From UBA5195 sp034432755 (GTDB lineage Bacteria > Chloroflexota > Anaerolineae > Anaerolineales > Villigracilaceae): a stretch of 64,000 nucleotides of DNA. The stretch covers positions 9,963-73,962 of the forward strand of contig DAOUBQ010000056.1 of the NCBI GenBank assembly GCA_034432755.1, written 5' to 3'. Every line of letters starts with the position of its first letter. Within the stretch, counting starts at the first letter, position 1. Shown here piece after piece: positions 33,733 through 41,945 of this stretch. Under the pieces are notes generated by a model. The model made no database searches. It saw nothing but the letters and a program-made list of their open reading frames with translations, and was not told the origin of the DNA. A program made the position numbers and the translations under genes.

Positions 33733-34755
33733 TTAGTTTCCGTCCAGTTTCAGGCTGAGGCTCAGTCGCTGGTGGGCAGAGTCGATGTGCAGGATGCGAA
33801 CGTTGACTTTCTGACCGTCCTTGTAGGCTTCACGCGGCGGTGGCGCATTGGGGGGCATTTGGGAGATATGAACCAGGCCCTCCAATCCTTCCTCCAGCCG
33901 GGCAAAGACTCCGTAAGATGCAACGGTGGTGATGGTCGCCTGAACAATGTCATTGATAGAATATCGAAGATGAACTGTTTCCCAGGGATTTGGCTGGAGC
34001 CGCTTCAGGCTGAGGGCAATCCGGCATCGTTCAGGCAGGATGTCAATGACCTGCACGTTGACGCGCTGCCCCAACTGGACGATGTGCTCCGGGTGGATGA
34101 CCCGTCCCCACGAAAGTTCGGAGATGTGGATGAGTCCCTCCACCCCACCCAGGTCAATGAACACGCCAAAGTCAGTGATATTGGTGACTTCGCCGCTGAC
34201 AATTTCTCCCGGGTGCAGGTGAGAGAACAAATGGGCGCGGCGGCCAGCCCCGGCGCGGGCGGCGCGTTCCGAAAAGACCACCCGGCTTTCATCGGGAACG
34301 CACTCGATGACTTTGAGGCTGAGTTGCCTGCCGATGTAACCAGCCAGGAATTTTTCGCGCTGCGCATCGGCCTGGCAGGTCATCTCCACCAGGTGCGAAT
34401 AGGGAACAAAGCCCGAAAGCTGAGCGCCCTCCACCAGCAAGCCGCCCCGGTTGTAACCAGATACCGTCAACGTGACTACCTGGTCTTGCTTGTAAACCAA
34501 TTCGGCATAAGCCCAATCCACCGCCAGGGACTCGGATGGCGTGGCTGCCGGTTCGGCCTGTGCAACGACCTGGGGCCGGGGCATAGGTTGGGGCTGCGGG
34601 GCGTCTTCCAATTCGAATGACCCCCACCGGGGCCGCTGAGAAGATGAAAAGCGTTCTTCGTCAGACAGGACAGATTCCCACCACCCCTCGTCGCGGGTCT
34701 CTTCTGGCAATTCAAGACGGGTTTTGGTTGCAAATACCATTAATTCCTTTTTCAA
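33733..34755 (-). CDS. S1-domain RNA-binding protein
   Basis: A 340-residue cytosolic protein with a Pro/Gln-rich N-terminus (about 1-65) and three S1 repeats. The repeats are at about 70-150 (divergent, VTLTVSGYNRGGLLVEGAQLSGFVP), 165-235 (IVSGEVTNITDFGVFIDLGGVEGLIHISELS) and 250-335 (VQATITTVASYGVFARLEEGLEGLVHISQM). The arrangement resembles short ribosomal S1-like proteins in many Gram-positive and Chloroflexi genomes, which help translation or bind mRNA. It overlaps the sensor gene by 4 bp and is followed by ftsK. Confidence 0.85.
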   Translation of the reverse strand: MKKELMVFATKTRLELPEETRDEGWWESVLSDEERFSSSQRPRWGSFELEDAPQPQPMPRPQVVAQAEPAATPSESLAVDWAYAELVYKQDQVVTLTVSGYNRGGLLVEGAQLSGFVPYSHLVEMTCQADAQREKFLAGYIGRQLSLKVIECVPDESRVVFSERAARAGAGRRAHLFSHLHPGEIVSGEVTNITDFGVFIDLGGVEGLIHISELSWGRVIHPEHIVQLGQRVNVQVIDILPERCRIALSLKRLQPNPWETVHLRYSINDIVQATITTVASYGVFARLEEGLEGLVHISQMPPNAPPPREAYKDGQKVNVRILHIDSAHQRLSLSLKLDGN

Positions 34756-36674
34756 CCTCCTTCTAGGGAGTTTAGCTGAGATTCCATTTCAAGAATGGCC
34801 TTTGCCACGATTTCTACGGCTACGCGCTGCTTGCGGTACAGGTCGGCCTCCGACATAGCCAGGCGGCTGGCAACTTCACGTACTTTGCGGCCCTCGATGA
34901 ATTTCAGGTCAAGGATATTGTATAAAATCCATTCGGTCGTGAAGCGGCGCTCGCCTTCGGGGCGTACCTGTTCGACGGCTTTCTTCAGGATGGCGCGCAG
35001 GGCGTTTGGCATGTTGCCGTCGTATTCTTCCCGTGCGGTCTCTTGCACGATGCGCAGGCTCATCAACGGGGACTCGGTCAGTTTGGGGCCGCCCCAGTAG
35101 TGGTTAAGGGCTTCGCGCACCCATTCTGCCACATCCGGCGAGGGAGGAAAGTCTTCAGTCAGGGCAGTCGCCGCGTCAAAACGACCCATCGCGCGAATGC
35201 GTTGTATGATCTCAACCTGGGGTTCCATCTCTTCAAGCGAGCGGAAGATGCGCTGCTGCAACCGCCGGTCTTCGAGCGCCATCGCCGCCCGGTCAGCCAA
35301 TAACCAGAGGGCGTGACGCTGGTCGGCTTCGAGGGCTTTCTGTCCTGAGTTGCGCGCCACCCCTAACAAGCCAATCACCGGCGGAGTCTGGTCGAAATCC
35401 ATGTCGCGGGTGCGGCGGGCGCGCAGGGGCAAAATCCAGTAATCGTTCCACAAAAATTCGTCGCGCCCGGTTTCTTCCTTCACGACTTCTAAAGCCTGAG
35501 ACAGATTGCCTCTTTCTATCAAAGGCCGCCCGGCGGTAATCAACAGAGAGAGTTCCGCGCCATCCAGGGCCGCGATGAGGGCCGAGGGCGATTGCATGTG
35601 GTCACGGACGGCAGCCAGGATGGCCTCCAGGAATTGGCGCAAGTCGCCTTGGGTGAGCAGGCGTTCTTCGATATTTTGCAAGAAACTCAACTCGGCCTTG
35701 TCGCCGCCCAAGAACATCGCCCGCTCCCATATCGGAGAAAAAATCGTGATGAAATGCTCCATCAGCAAAATCGTTGCTACAACTGCCACCGGAACAAAGG
35801 CGTTGTACGTAAAACCAAACAACTCGCCACCCCGCCGCACCAGCGTCAGGACGGCCAGCGCCAGGGAAGCGGTGACCGGCCCACGCATAATCCACTTAAA
35901 CAGGCGGCTTTTGACCACCCGGTCGGGCCAAGAAACGCCAAAAAACGCCACCGCGTAGGCCATGACGACAATCAAGACGCCAACGGCGAGGTTAATCAGG
36001 GTAGAGATGCTCCAGAAAGCAAGGGGGTATTGTTCGGCCAGACTGTAACCGAACAGCAAGTAGGGATAAGAGCCAAGCGCGGGCGCGGTTGCCCCAGCCA
36101 TGAGATAGAACATGCGGCGGCGGCCCGAGCGCGTTAACATCCGCTGATAAGCACGGATGAAGTTAATACCCGCCACCAGCATGGCAAGTAGATAGTAAAA
36201 TGTAAAAATCTCAGTCCAGATTGTGCGGCTGAGGTAGGGGGCTGCGCGGGCCGATTCGACCAAGGGGCCGACCAATTCCCCCATCATCAGTATCCCCAGG
36301 AATACGGTCGAGACGAGGTACAACGCGCGCACCGCCAGACGCCGCCGCCCGCGCGAGGGCCGCCCAGCCGTGACCAGGAGGGCATCGGACAAGTGAATAT
36401 AGGCGGCAGGCAGGAAGACAATCCCCAGCCATTGCAGGCGCAGGAACAACTCCACCAGTTCGGGCGTTTCAACCGCGCTCTGGATTGCTTCAGCAGTGAA
36501 GATAACAACCACCGAAAGCAGGATAATGGCAAACGAGCGCGCGACCCGGTCGCGCAGGTTGAACGTCAACGCATAGATAAGTAAAGAAAAAGCGGTGATG
36601 GCAATCCCCGCCGTGAGAATCTGGTTAAGTGTTTTGACCCCCGCCAGAAAACCATCCAGCCAACCGCTAAGCAT
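34752..36674 (-). CDS. Membrane sensor with 7TM region, GAF-like domain and C-terminal HTH
   Basis: The 640-residue protein begins with about seven membrane helices (residues 15-240) like the histidine-kinase 7TM sensor module, two more helices (about 255-320), then a GAF-like domain (about 335-475, ILPLRARR ... VIGLLGVAR ... LWLLADRAAMALEDRRL). A helical stretch and a C-terminal part (about 575-635) resembling a DNA-binding HTH (FIEGRKVREVASRLAMSEADLYRKQRVAVEIVAKAI) follow. No kinase or ATPase motif is present, so it may be a one-component membrane regulator. It overlaps the S1 gene by 4 bp. The HTH assignment is my inference. Confidence 0.65.
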   Translation of the reverse strand: MLSGWLDGFLAGVKTLNQILTAGIAITAFSLLIYALTFNLRDRVARSFAIILLSVVVIFTAEAIQSAVETPELVELFLRLQWLGIVFLPAAYIHLSDALLVTAGRPSRGRRRLAVRALYLVSTVFLGILMMGELVGPLVESARAAPYLSRTIWTEIFTFYYLLAMLVAGINFIRAYQRMLTRSGRRRMFYLMAGATAPALGSYPYLLFGYSLAEQYPLAFWSISTLINLAVGVLIVVMAYAVAFFGVSWPDRVVKSRLFKWIMRGPVTASLALAVLTLVRRGGELFGFTYNAFVPVAVVATILLMEHFITIFSPIWERAMFLGGDKAELSFLQNIEERLLTQGDLRQFLEAILAAVRDHMQSPSALIAALDGAELSLLITAGRPLIERGNLSQALEVVKEETGRDEFLWNDYWILPLRARRTRDMDFDQTPPVIGLLGVARNSGQKALEADQRHALWLLADRAAMALEDRRLQQRIFRSLEEMEPQVEIIQRIRAMGRFDAATALTEDFPPSPDVAEWVREALNHYWGGPKLTESPLMSLRIVQETAREEYDGNMPNALRAILKKAVEQVRPEGERRFTTEWILYNILDLKFIEGRKVREVASRLAMSEADLYRKQRVAVEIVAKAILEMESQLNSLEGG

Positions 36675-36698
36675 CTCGACCTTCCAAACAATGAGGTT

Positions 36699-37232
36699 CT
36701 ACAGCGAACGCGCGAAGAATAATGCTACATCTCTGGAGAAATAGTATTGGTCATTATACCCGCAGAATTCAAATCCGAGTTTATGAACCATGCGAATTGC
36801 GGGCGCGTTTTTTGACGGCGCTTCAATAATGACGCGCCGCAGGTCGCGCTGAATTCCCCAGGTTTCTACGGAGGCAATCAATTTGCGCGCCAATCCCTGC
36901 CGCCGCAAGGGACGCCCCACCACAATATCGGTAATCCAAACGGCATGTGGCACGAATTCAGCAGTAAAACGGATGTATGCTACTGCCTCCATGCCACTCA
37001 TAGCACTGAACATGGGTCGGATATGCCAGGTGTCGGGCAATTCCTTCGCCGGGCGTGGGTGGTCGAGCCGGATCGTGCGCGGCAGGCGCACCTCCCGCAA
37101 GAACGCATCTACCTGGCCAGGTTCGCGGTGCAAATCTAACTGCCAGACATAGTTGGTTTCGATGGAGTGGTCTAATGCTGCAAGCCGAGGCAGGTCAGTG
37201 GATACGGTATTGCGAATTTCAAATTCAGCCAT
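36699..37232 (-). CDS. GNAT family N-acetyltransferase
   Basis: The 177-residue protein has the GNAT core. A central strand AVWITDIVVGRPLRRQGLARKLIASVETWG holds the acetyl-CoA loop (R/Q-x-x-G-x-G/A form RRQGLA) and a C-terminal ending HKLGFEFCGYNDQYYF is typical. The substrate is unknown. It lies 24 bp before the membrane sensor gene and 6 bp after a membrane protein gene in a co-directional run. Confidence 0.82.
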   Translation of the reverse strand: MAEFEIRNTVSTDLPRLAALDHSIETNYVWQLDLHREPGQVDAFLREVRLPRTIRLDHPRPAKELPDTWHIRPMFSAMSGMEAVAYIRFTAEFVPHAVWITDIVVGRPLRRQGLARKLIASVETWGIQRDLRRVIIEAPSKNAPAIRMVHKLGFEFCGYNDQYYFSRDVALFFARSL

Positions 37233-37238
37233 ACACTT

Positions 37239-37913
37239 TTAGGGGGCAAGCACGCGGATCGGAACAATGCAAGGCGGAAGGACTTCACCCAGGTTGTTCG
37301 TAACAACCAGACGAATCTGATAGTCTCCAGGGGTTAGAAGCGAAGTATCCCAGAGGTTCAGTTCTGAATCGGTTTTGTTTTGATTATCTGCGGCAATCGT
37401 CATCCAGGCATCGCTGCCGGTTGGCGCATACTCATATTTGAAGAAACCCAGGTCGGGAAAATTGACGGTCGCGCGCAAGGTAATTTTACCCTTCACCTCG
37501 TCACCTGGTTGAGGGAAGGTAAACATCAACTGGTCTGCAATGCAGCCAATGCTGCCGGGCGGGGGCGCGGGAGGAGCAGTTTGGCTGACGGAGGGAGTAT
37601 CCGCCTGCAAAAAAGCGCCCGCAGCCTGAGTTAAACTCACGGTAGGGGTGGCAAGAAGGGCCGAAGCAGGCAAATAGGGCGCCACAAACGTCACCAGGCA
37701 AAACTGGGAAAGGCCAATTAGAAGGAAAAGGATAAGAAGTGACCCGGAAATCCGCACACGCTGAAAAATCAGTTCCTTTTCCAGACTAAACACCGCCAAG
37801 CGCCACTCTGACCAGGCTACCAGCAAAGCACGCAATGAAATTAAAGCCCCGCCTCCCAATATCAGGTAGATGACGGTCTCATATTCCCTAAAGAATCGAA
37901 GCAAGGCTTCCAC
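37239..37913 (-). CDS. Two-helix membrane protein with extracellular Ig-like domain
   Basis: I do not recognise a named family. The 224-residue product starts with GTG and has two membrane helices (about 13-36 and 53-75), a Pro/Ala/Thr spacer (about 85-120) and an outer domain (about 122-224) that looks Ig- or Fn3-like. The latter has FTFPQPGDEVKGKITLRATVN, FFKYEYAPTGSDAW and SLLTPGDYQIRLVVTN, as in proteins that append a beta-sandwich to the surface. Two cysteines (GCIAD and PPCIV) may bond. It lies between purine nucleoside phosphorylase and GNAT genes. Confidence 0.65.
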   Translation of the reverse strand: MEALLRFFREYETVIYLILGGGALISLRALLVAWSEWRLAVFSLEKELIFQRVRISGSLLILFLLIGLSQFCLVTFVAPYLPASALLATPTVSLTQAAGAFLQADTPSVSQTAPPAPPPGSIGCIADQLMFTFPQPGDEVKGKITLRATVNFPDLGFFKYEYAPTGSDAWMTIAADNQNKTDSELNLWDTSLLTPGDYQIRLVVTNNLGEVLPPCIVPIRVLAP

Positions 37914-37925
37914 AGTGCTACCAGG

Positions 37926-38801
37926 TCATTTCGTCCGAGGCGCGAGGGGCTGTTTCTGTAGAACGCCGCGCAGGATAGATTCCAATTTCGGAACCATGAC
38001 CTGGCCCGCTTCCAGCACCTCCTCATGCGAAGTGGGGGTATTGCCATCCAGATTGGCTTTGTTGCTGATTCCTGAAATGCCCAATACGCGGATTCCGCCA
38101 TGCCGCGCGACAATGACTTCTGGAACGGTGGACATGCCAACCGCATCCGCGCCGACAGCGCGCAGGAAACGTAAATCGGCGGGTCCCTCGAAGGAGGGAC
38201 CACTCAGGCCGACATATACGCCTTCATGGAGCAAAATGCCCCTTTCGCGGGCAGATTGGCGGGCAAGTTCCAACAAAGCCCGGTCATAAGCCTGGCTCAT
38301 ATCCGGGAAACGCACGCCCAGTTCGTCGAGGTTGGGGCCAATCAAGGGATTGAAGCCCATCATGCCAATCAGGTTCAGGTTATCGGTAATCAGCATCAAA
38401 TCGCCGGGGGCATAAGCGGGGTTGATAGCTCCGGCGGCGTTGGTCACAATCAATATCTCGATTCCCAGGCGTTGAAGGACGCGCACCGGGAAAGTCACCT
38501 GAGACATGGAATACCCTTCATAGAAGTGGATACGCCCCTGCATCACCAGCACAACCTGGTCTTCTAACTTGCCAATCACCAGTCGTCCGGCGTGTCCCCA
38601 AACAGTGGAAGCCGGCCAATGCGGCAGGTCGTGGTAGGGGATAATATCGGCATTTTGCACGGAATCGGCCAGCCCGCCCAATCCTGAACCGAGGATAAGC
38701 GCAATTTTAGGCTGGTATTTTGTGCGGCCGCGAATTGCAGCGGCAGCGGCATCCATTTGTTCAAGCGTCATAAAAGGCTGATTCATCGTGTATTGATCCA
38801 T
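37926..38801 (-). CDS. Purine-nucleoside phosphorylase (trimeric, PNP family 2)
   Basis: Phosphorolyses inosine, guanosine or related nucleosides. The 291-residue length suits the mammalian-type trimer. The nucleotide motifs are clear: ILGSGLGGLADSV (about 35-47), phosphate-site GRIHFYEGYSM, VTNAAGAINP, the long middle NLIGMMGFNPLIGPN, EGVYVGLSGPSFE and VGMSTVPEVIVARHGGIRVLGISGISNKA. The start could be ATG 38801 or one six codons later. It heads the long minus-strand run; a repeat-rich region lies upstream. Confidence 0.92.
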   Translation of the reverse strand: MDQYTMNQPFMTLEQMDAAAAAIRGRTKYQPKIALILGSGLGGLADSVQNADIIPYHDLPHWPASTVWGHAGRLVIGKLEDQVVLVMQGRIHFYEGYSMSQVTFPVRVLQRLGIEILIVTNAAGAINPAYAPGDLMLITDNLNLIGMMGFNPLIGPNLDELGVRFPDMSQAYDRALLELARQSARERGILLHEGVYVGLSGPSFEGPADLRFLRAVGADAVGMSTVPEVIVARHGGIRVLGISGISNKANLDGNTPTSHEEVLEAGQVMVPKLESILRGVLQKQPLAPRTK

Positions 38802-39010
38802 TCTGAATTGGGAATATATGAAAAAGCGAAGAATATCGGGCTGCCCGCTTTACGCATGGCAAACATTGCTTAAAAATTATAACCCATCGCGCGAAGAATA
38901 ATCGTTATTGCCTTGCTCCGGGCATTCTTTGCGCTCTTGGCGGTAAAAAACAACCACACTGGCAGAATTCAGCGGTTCGCGTTTTTTTCAAACCGCCCAC
39001 GAGTAAGAGC
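38802..39010. other. Repeat-bearing leader before PNP gene
   Basis: No gene is seen. The stretch holds TTCTTTGCGCTCTTGGCGGTAAAA (38927-38950), a reverse-oriented member of the short CGCAAAGAACGC repeat family, and an AT-rich part next to the PNP start that may carry its promoter. Confidence 0.5.
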
Positions 39011-39186
39011 CTATCCGAAAAATATTCTTGCGCCATTCCGCCCGGACATTAATGTCCGGGCTATTCATCCAAAGCCGTCTGAAGACGGCTAAACCCAGAC
39101 TGTTCAGTCCGCTTAAGCGGACTTTGTACTGGTAGCCCGGAGATTTATCTCCGGGCGCAACCGGCATGGCGCGAATTTTCGGATAG
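39011..39186. repeat. Copy 2 of the structured terminal-inverted-repeat element
   Basis: The ends CTATCCGAAAAATATTCTTG (39011) and CGCGAATTTTCGGATAG (39170-39186) are imperfect inverted repeats. Four perfect hairpins lie between them: CCCGGACATT/AATGTCCGGG (39041-39060), AGCCGTCT/AGACGGCT (39073-39090), GTCCGCTT/AAGCGGAC (39107-39122) and GCCCGGAGAT/ATCTCCGGGC (39135-39156). A decayed copy lies at 11789-11950 in the same orientation. The form fits a non-autonomous mobile element or a REP-type repeat. Confidence 0.75.
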
Positions 39187-39318
39187 ATTCTTGAACTTTG
39201 AATAGGGAATGGCCGGAATTTCAGGATAAGCCACGCAGAAAACATTCTTTTATCCTTCTATCCTGTGACATAAATTGGCGATTTCAGATTTCGAATCGCT
39301 GAAAGGGGGAAATTTTGG

Positions 39319-39347
39319 TTGACGCCCGCCAACGCGGATGATAAAAT
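39319..39347 (+). promoter_or_regulatory. Sigma70-type promoter of tRNA-Glu
   Basis: TTGACG (39319-39324) and TAAAAT (39342-39347) are separated by exactly 17 bp, 27 bp upstream of the tRNA 5' end. Confidence 0.7.
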
Positions 39348-39374
39348 ACAGCCCGCTTATTTAAGCCGCCGCTA

Positions 39375-39447
39375 GCCCCCATCGTCTAGCGGCCCAGGAC
39401 GGAGCCCTCTCAAGGCTCAAACAGGGGTTCGAGTCCCCTTGGGGGCA
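39375..39447 (+). tRNA. tRNA-Glu (CTC)
   Basis: The acceptor GCCCCCA pairs with TGGGGGC; the D arm has GTCTAGCGGCCCAGGAC. The anticodon stem GAGCC/GGCTC holds loop CTCTCAA with anticodon CTC, and the T arm is GGGGTTCGAGTCCCC. The discriminator is A (39447). CCA is not encoded, as CTG follows. A promoter and a terminator flank it, so it is a single transcription unit. Confidence 0.95.
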
Positions 39448-39452
39448 CTGCC

Positions 39453-39476
39453 AACCGCCCAAAAGCGGTTTTTTTT
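39453..39476 (+). terminator. Intrinsic terminator of tRNA-Glu
   Basis: The stem AACCGC/GCGGTT (39453-39458 and 39465-39470) has a 6-nt loop and is followed by eight Ts. It begins six bases after the tRNA. Confidence 0.85.
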
Positions 39477-39521
39477 ATTTTGGCTCTATCGTTTTTGCTG
39501 TGAAAACGAACCAAAACTTTT

Positions 39522-39815
39522 CTAACGATATTTTAGATTTTTACCGCAAAGAACGCCAAGGTTGAAAGGGCATCTTTGCGCTCTTTGTGGGCTTGGCGGT
39601 GAATATCTGGCGTTTGCAGGCTTCCACCTGTTCCCGCTGGCGCTTGTGCTGTCAATACGCACGCGCTCCTCGTTCCAGTCGTACACCCACTTCACGCACG
39701 CCCAAACAACCTCGGTCAGTTCCGAGCCACCCCATGCACTGTGCATCCAGGCAATCGGCAGCGGAATGTTACCCACGCATTCGGTCGTTACGGTCAGTTC
39801 ACAGGATGATCGCAT
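39522..39815 (-). CDS. Possible gene fragment of unknown function
   Basis: A minus-strand frame of 97 codons has a credible N-terminal part (about residues 5-55, with NIPLPIAWMHSAWGGSELTEVV and WNEERVRIDS) rich in Trp. Its last about 35 codons run into a short repeat (39540-39604). I do not recognise it. It could be the start of a gene cut by the repeat, or chance. No clear ribosome-binding site is seen. Confidence 0.25.
   Translation of the reverse strand: MRSSCELTVTTECVGNIPLPIAWMHSAWGGSELTEVVWACVKWVYDWNEERVRIDSTSASGNRWKPANARYSPPSPQRAQRCPFNLGVLCGKNLKYR
39540..39604. repeat. Short CGCAAAGAACGC-type repeat pair
   Basis: ACCGCAAAGAACGCCAAGG (39542-39560) is followed by its near reverse complement CTTTGCGCTCTTTGTGGGCTTGGCGGT (39573-39599). 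The arms may form a hairpin. Relatives are at 9362-9373, 38927-38950, 51344-51365 and 63978-64000. Confidence 0.5.
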
Positions 39816-39828
39816 TTTTCAAATCTTG

Positions 39829-39857
39829 TTAAGAAGTGTACGAACCGAGAGTATAAT
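39829..39857 (+). promoter_or_regulatory. Promoter-like site of the kinase gene
   Basis: TTAAGA (39829-39834) lies 17 bp before TATAAT (39852-39857), 42 bp upstream of the kinase ATG. The -10 is perfect; the -35 matches four of six bases. Confidence 0.5.
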
Positions 39858-39899
39858 TTTGTTGCCGCAAATCACCACGCGGGAAAAGGATGCCCCCTT

Positions 39900-41783
39900 A
39901 TGGCTGAGTTCATCGGCAAATCCATCGGACGCTACCACATCCTCGAACAACTGGGCGAGGGCGGCATGGCGCTGGTCTTCAAAGCCTACGATACCCGCCT
40001 CGAGCGCGAAGTGGCCCTCAAGGTCATCCGGCGCGGCGCCTTCGCGCCCGAACTGCTCGAGGAAGTGCTGAAACGCTTCGAGCGCGAGGCCAAATCGCTG
40101 GCGCGCATGTCGCACCCCTCCATTGTCAAAGTCCACGATTTCGGCGAACACGAAGGCGCGCCCTACTTGGTGCTGGAATACCTGCCCGGCGGCACCCTCA
40201 AACGCCTGCTCGGCAAGCCCCTGCCCTGGCGCGAGGCCGTGCGCCTGCTGCTGCCGGTGGCGCGCGGACTGGCCTATGCCCACGGGCGCGGCATCCTGCA
40301 CCGCGACATCAAACCCGCCAACATCCTGATTACCGAACACGGCGAACCCATGCTTTCCGACTTCGGGATTGCCAAAATCCTGGAAGGCGAGCAGGCCACC
40401 TCGCTCACCAGTTCTGGCATGGCGGTCGGCACGCCCGAATACATGGCCCCCGAACAATGGAAAGGCCAGACCCTCCCGCAATCGGACATTTACTCACTAG
40501 GCATCGTCCTCTATGAGATGGTCACGGGGCGCAAACCCTACAGCGCCGACACGCCCGCCGCCATTCTCATCAAACAGGCCACCGAAGCCCTGCCGCGCCC
40601 CTCCCAATTTGGCATCGAACTGCCCGAATCGGTCGAATTCCTGCTCATCAAGGCCCTCGAAAAAGACCCCGCCTTCCGCTTCGAGGATATGAACGCTTTT
40701 GTGACCGCCCTGGAGGGACTGCTCGAAGTGGACACGCTCTATATCGGCAAGACGGCCTCCGCCCCTGTTGCCCCCCCGCCGAATCCTGCTCCCATTCCCC
40801 CAACCGTCTCCTGGCCTGCGGCCTCTTCCGCCGCGCCCCAAACGCCGACCCCGACTTCCCTCCCGGCCCAGGCCCCGTCCAGCCAGCCGCGCCTCTCGCA
40901 GACCGGCAGCCTCCCCAAACCGAAAACCGGATTCGGCTGGGTTGCAGGCGGCATGGGCGGCCTGGTCATCCTGTGCCTGGCCGCGCTGGTGGGTGGATTT
41001 TTTCTCTGGCGGATGACCTCGCCCCCGCTCGCCAACCGCCCTGCAGCGAACCAGCCTCCCGCCAGCCCTCCGCCGGACGGGTCATTCCCCGCCGAAGTCA
41101 GTGATACGCGCGGAGTCCGAATGCGGCTCGTACCGGGCGGCCCGTTCCAGATGGGCAACGGCCGGGACGAGCACACCGTTGAATTGCCGCCGTTCTACAT
41201 TGACCAATACGAAGTCACCAACCGCCTGTATGCCGACTGCGTGCGTGACGGGGCCTGCCAGCGCCCGCAGCGGGTCAATTCCGCCACCCATCCGCGCTAT
41301 TACGAAGCCGCCGATTTTGCCGATTCGCCGGTGGTGTGGGTCAACTGGGCAATGGCCTCCGCCTACTGCCAGTGGCGCGGCGCACGCTTGCCGACCGAAG
41401 CCGAGTGGGAGAAGGCCGCGCGCGGCAAAGAAGGCCGCATGTATCCCTGGGGCGCGCGCATTGACCGCCGCCTGGCCAATTACGGCCTGCTCGAAGGCGA
41501 CTTGCGGCCCGTGGGCAGTTACGCCGATGGGCAGAGCGCCTATGGCGTTTATGACCTGGCCGGCAACGCCTGGGAATGGGTCAGCAGCCTGAACCGTCCC
41601 TACCCCTACCGCCCCGACGATGGCCGCGAATCGATGACCGAAATCGGCAAGCGCATCCTGCGGGGCGGCTCGTGGCGCAGCGAGCCACAGTTTGTGCGCG
41701 CTTTCTTCCGCTACGCAGCCGATCAAACCACCGCCGACCTGGATATCGGCTTCCGCTGCGCTAATCTGGCGCCAAGGCCGTAA
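39900..41783 (+). CDS. Serine/threonine kinase fused to a formylglycine-generating (FGE/SUMF1) domain
   Basis: The 627-residue protein has a PASTA-less Hanks kinase (about 8-268) with G-loop LGEGGMALVFKAY, the Lys in VALKVI, catalytic HRDIKPANIL, DFG in SDFGIAK and GTPEYMAPEQ. A Pro/Ala/Ser linker (about 285-340) and a membrane helix (about 346-369) lead to a C-terminal FGE-sulfatase-like domain (about 395-625). That domain has MVPGG-like RLVPGGPFQMGNG, YEVTNRLYADCV, PVVWVNWAMASAYCQWRGARLPTEAEWEKAARG and AGNAWEWV. The outer part probably binds a ligand, like lectin-type or DGR variable proteins, since the catalytic Cys pair of true FGE is not obvious. A promoter-like site lies upstream. Confidence 0.9.
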   Translation: MAEFIGKSIGRYHILEQLGEGGMALVFKAYDTRLEREVALKVIRRGAFAPELLEEVLKRFEREAKSLARMSHPSIVKVHDFGEHEGAPYLVLEYLPGGTLKRLLGKPLPWREAVRLLLPVARGLAYAHGRGILHRDIKPANILITEHGEPMLSDFGIAKILEGEQATSLTSSGMAVGTPEYMAPEQWKGQTLPQSDIYSLGIVLYEMVTGRKPYSADTPAAILIKQATEALPRPSQFGIELPESVEFLLIKALEKDPAFRFEDMNAFVTALEGLLEVDTLYIGKTASAPVAPPPNPAPIPPTVSWPAASSAAPQTPTPTSLPAQAPSSQPRLSQTGSLPKPKTGFGWVAGGMGGLVILCLAALVGGFFLWRMTSPPLANRPAANQPPASPPPDGSFPAEVSDTRGVRMRLVPGGPFQMGNGRDEHTVELPPFYIDQYEVTNRLYADCVRDGACQRPQRVNSATHPRYYEAADFADSPVVWVNWAMASAYCQWRGARLPTEAEWEKAARGKEGRMYPWGARIDRRLANYGLLEGDLRPVGSYADGQSAYGVYDLAGNAWEWVSSLNRPYPYRPDDGRESMTEIGKRILRGGSWRSEPQFVRAFFRYAADQTTADLDIGFRCANLAPRP

Positions 41784-41945
41784 GTGAATTGTGCGAAAAA
41801 CAGCGCCAACACAAACTTTGTTGCAATGGCGCCAGGGAAAGTGAAATCGAACTTGCTGAATCGTCAGGGATACAGGGGGCCCCTGCGCCAATTTGACACA
41901 GGGACCCCACGAACCAAGAATGGAAAAACGCGTGAAGCAAATGGG

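Noticed and set aside
41784..41945. Terminator between kinase and glycanase genes
   Set aside because: Only a short CAGGG/CCCTG hairpin without a T-run is present.
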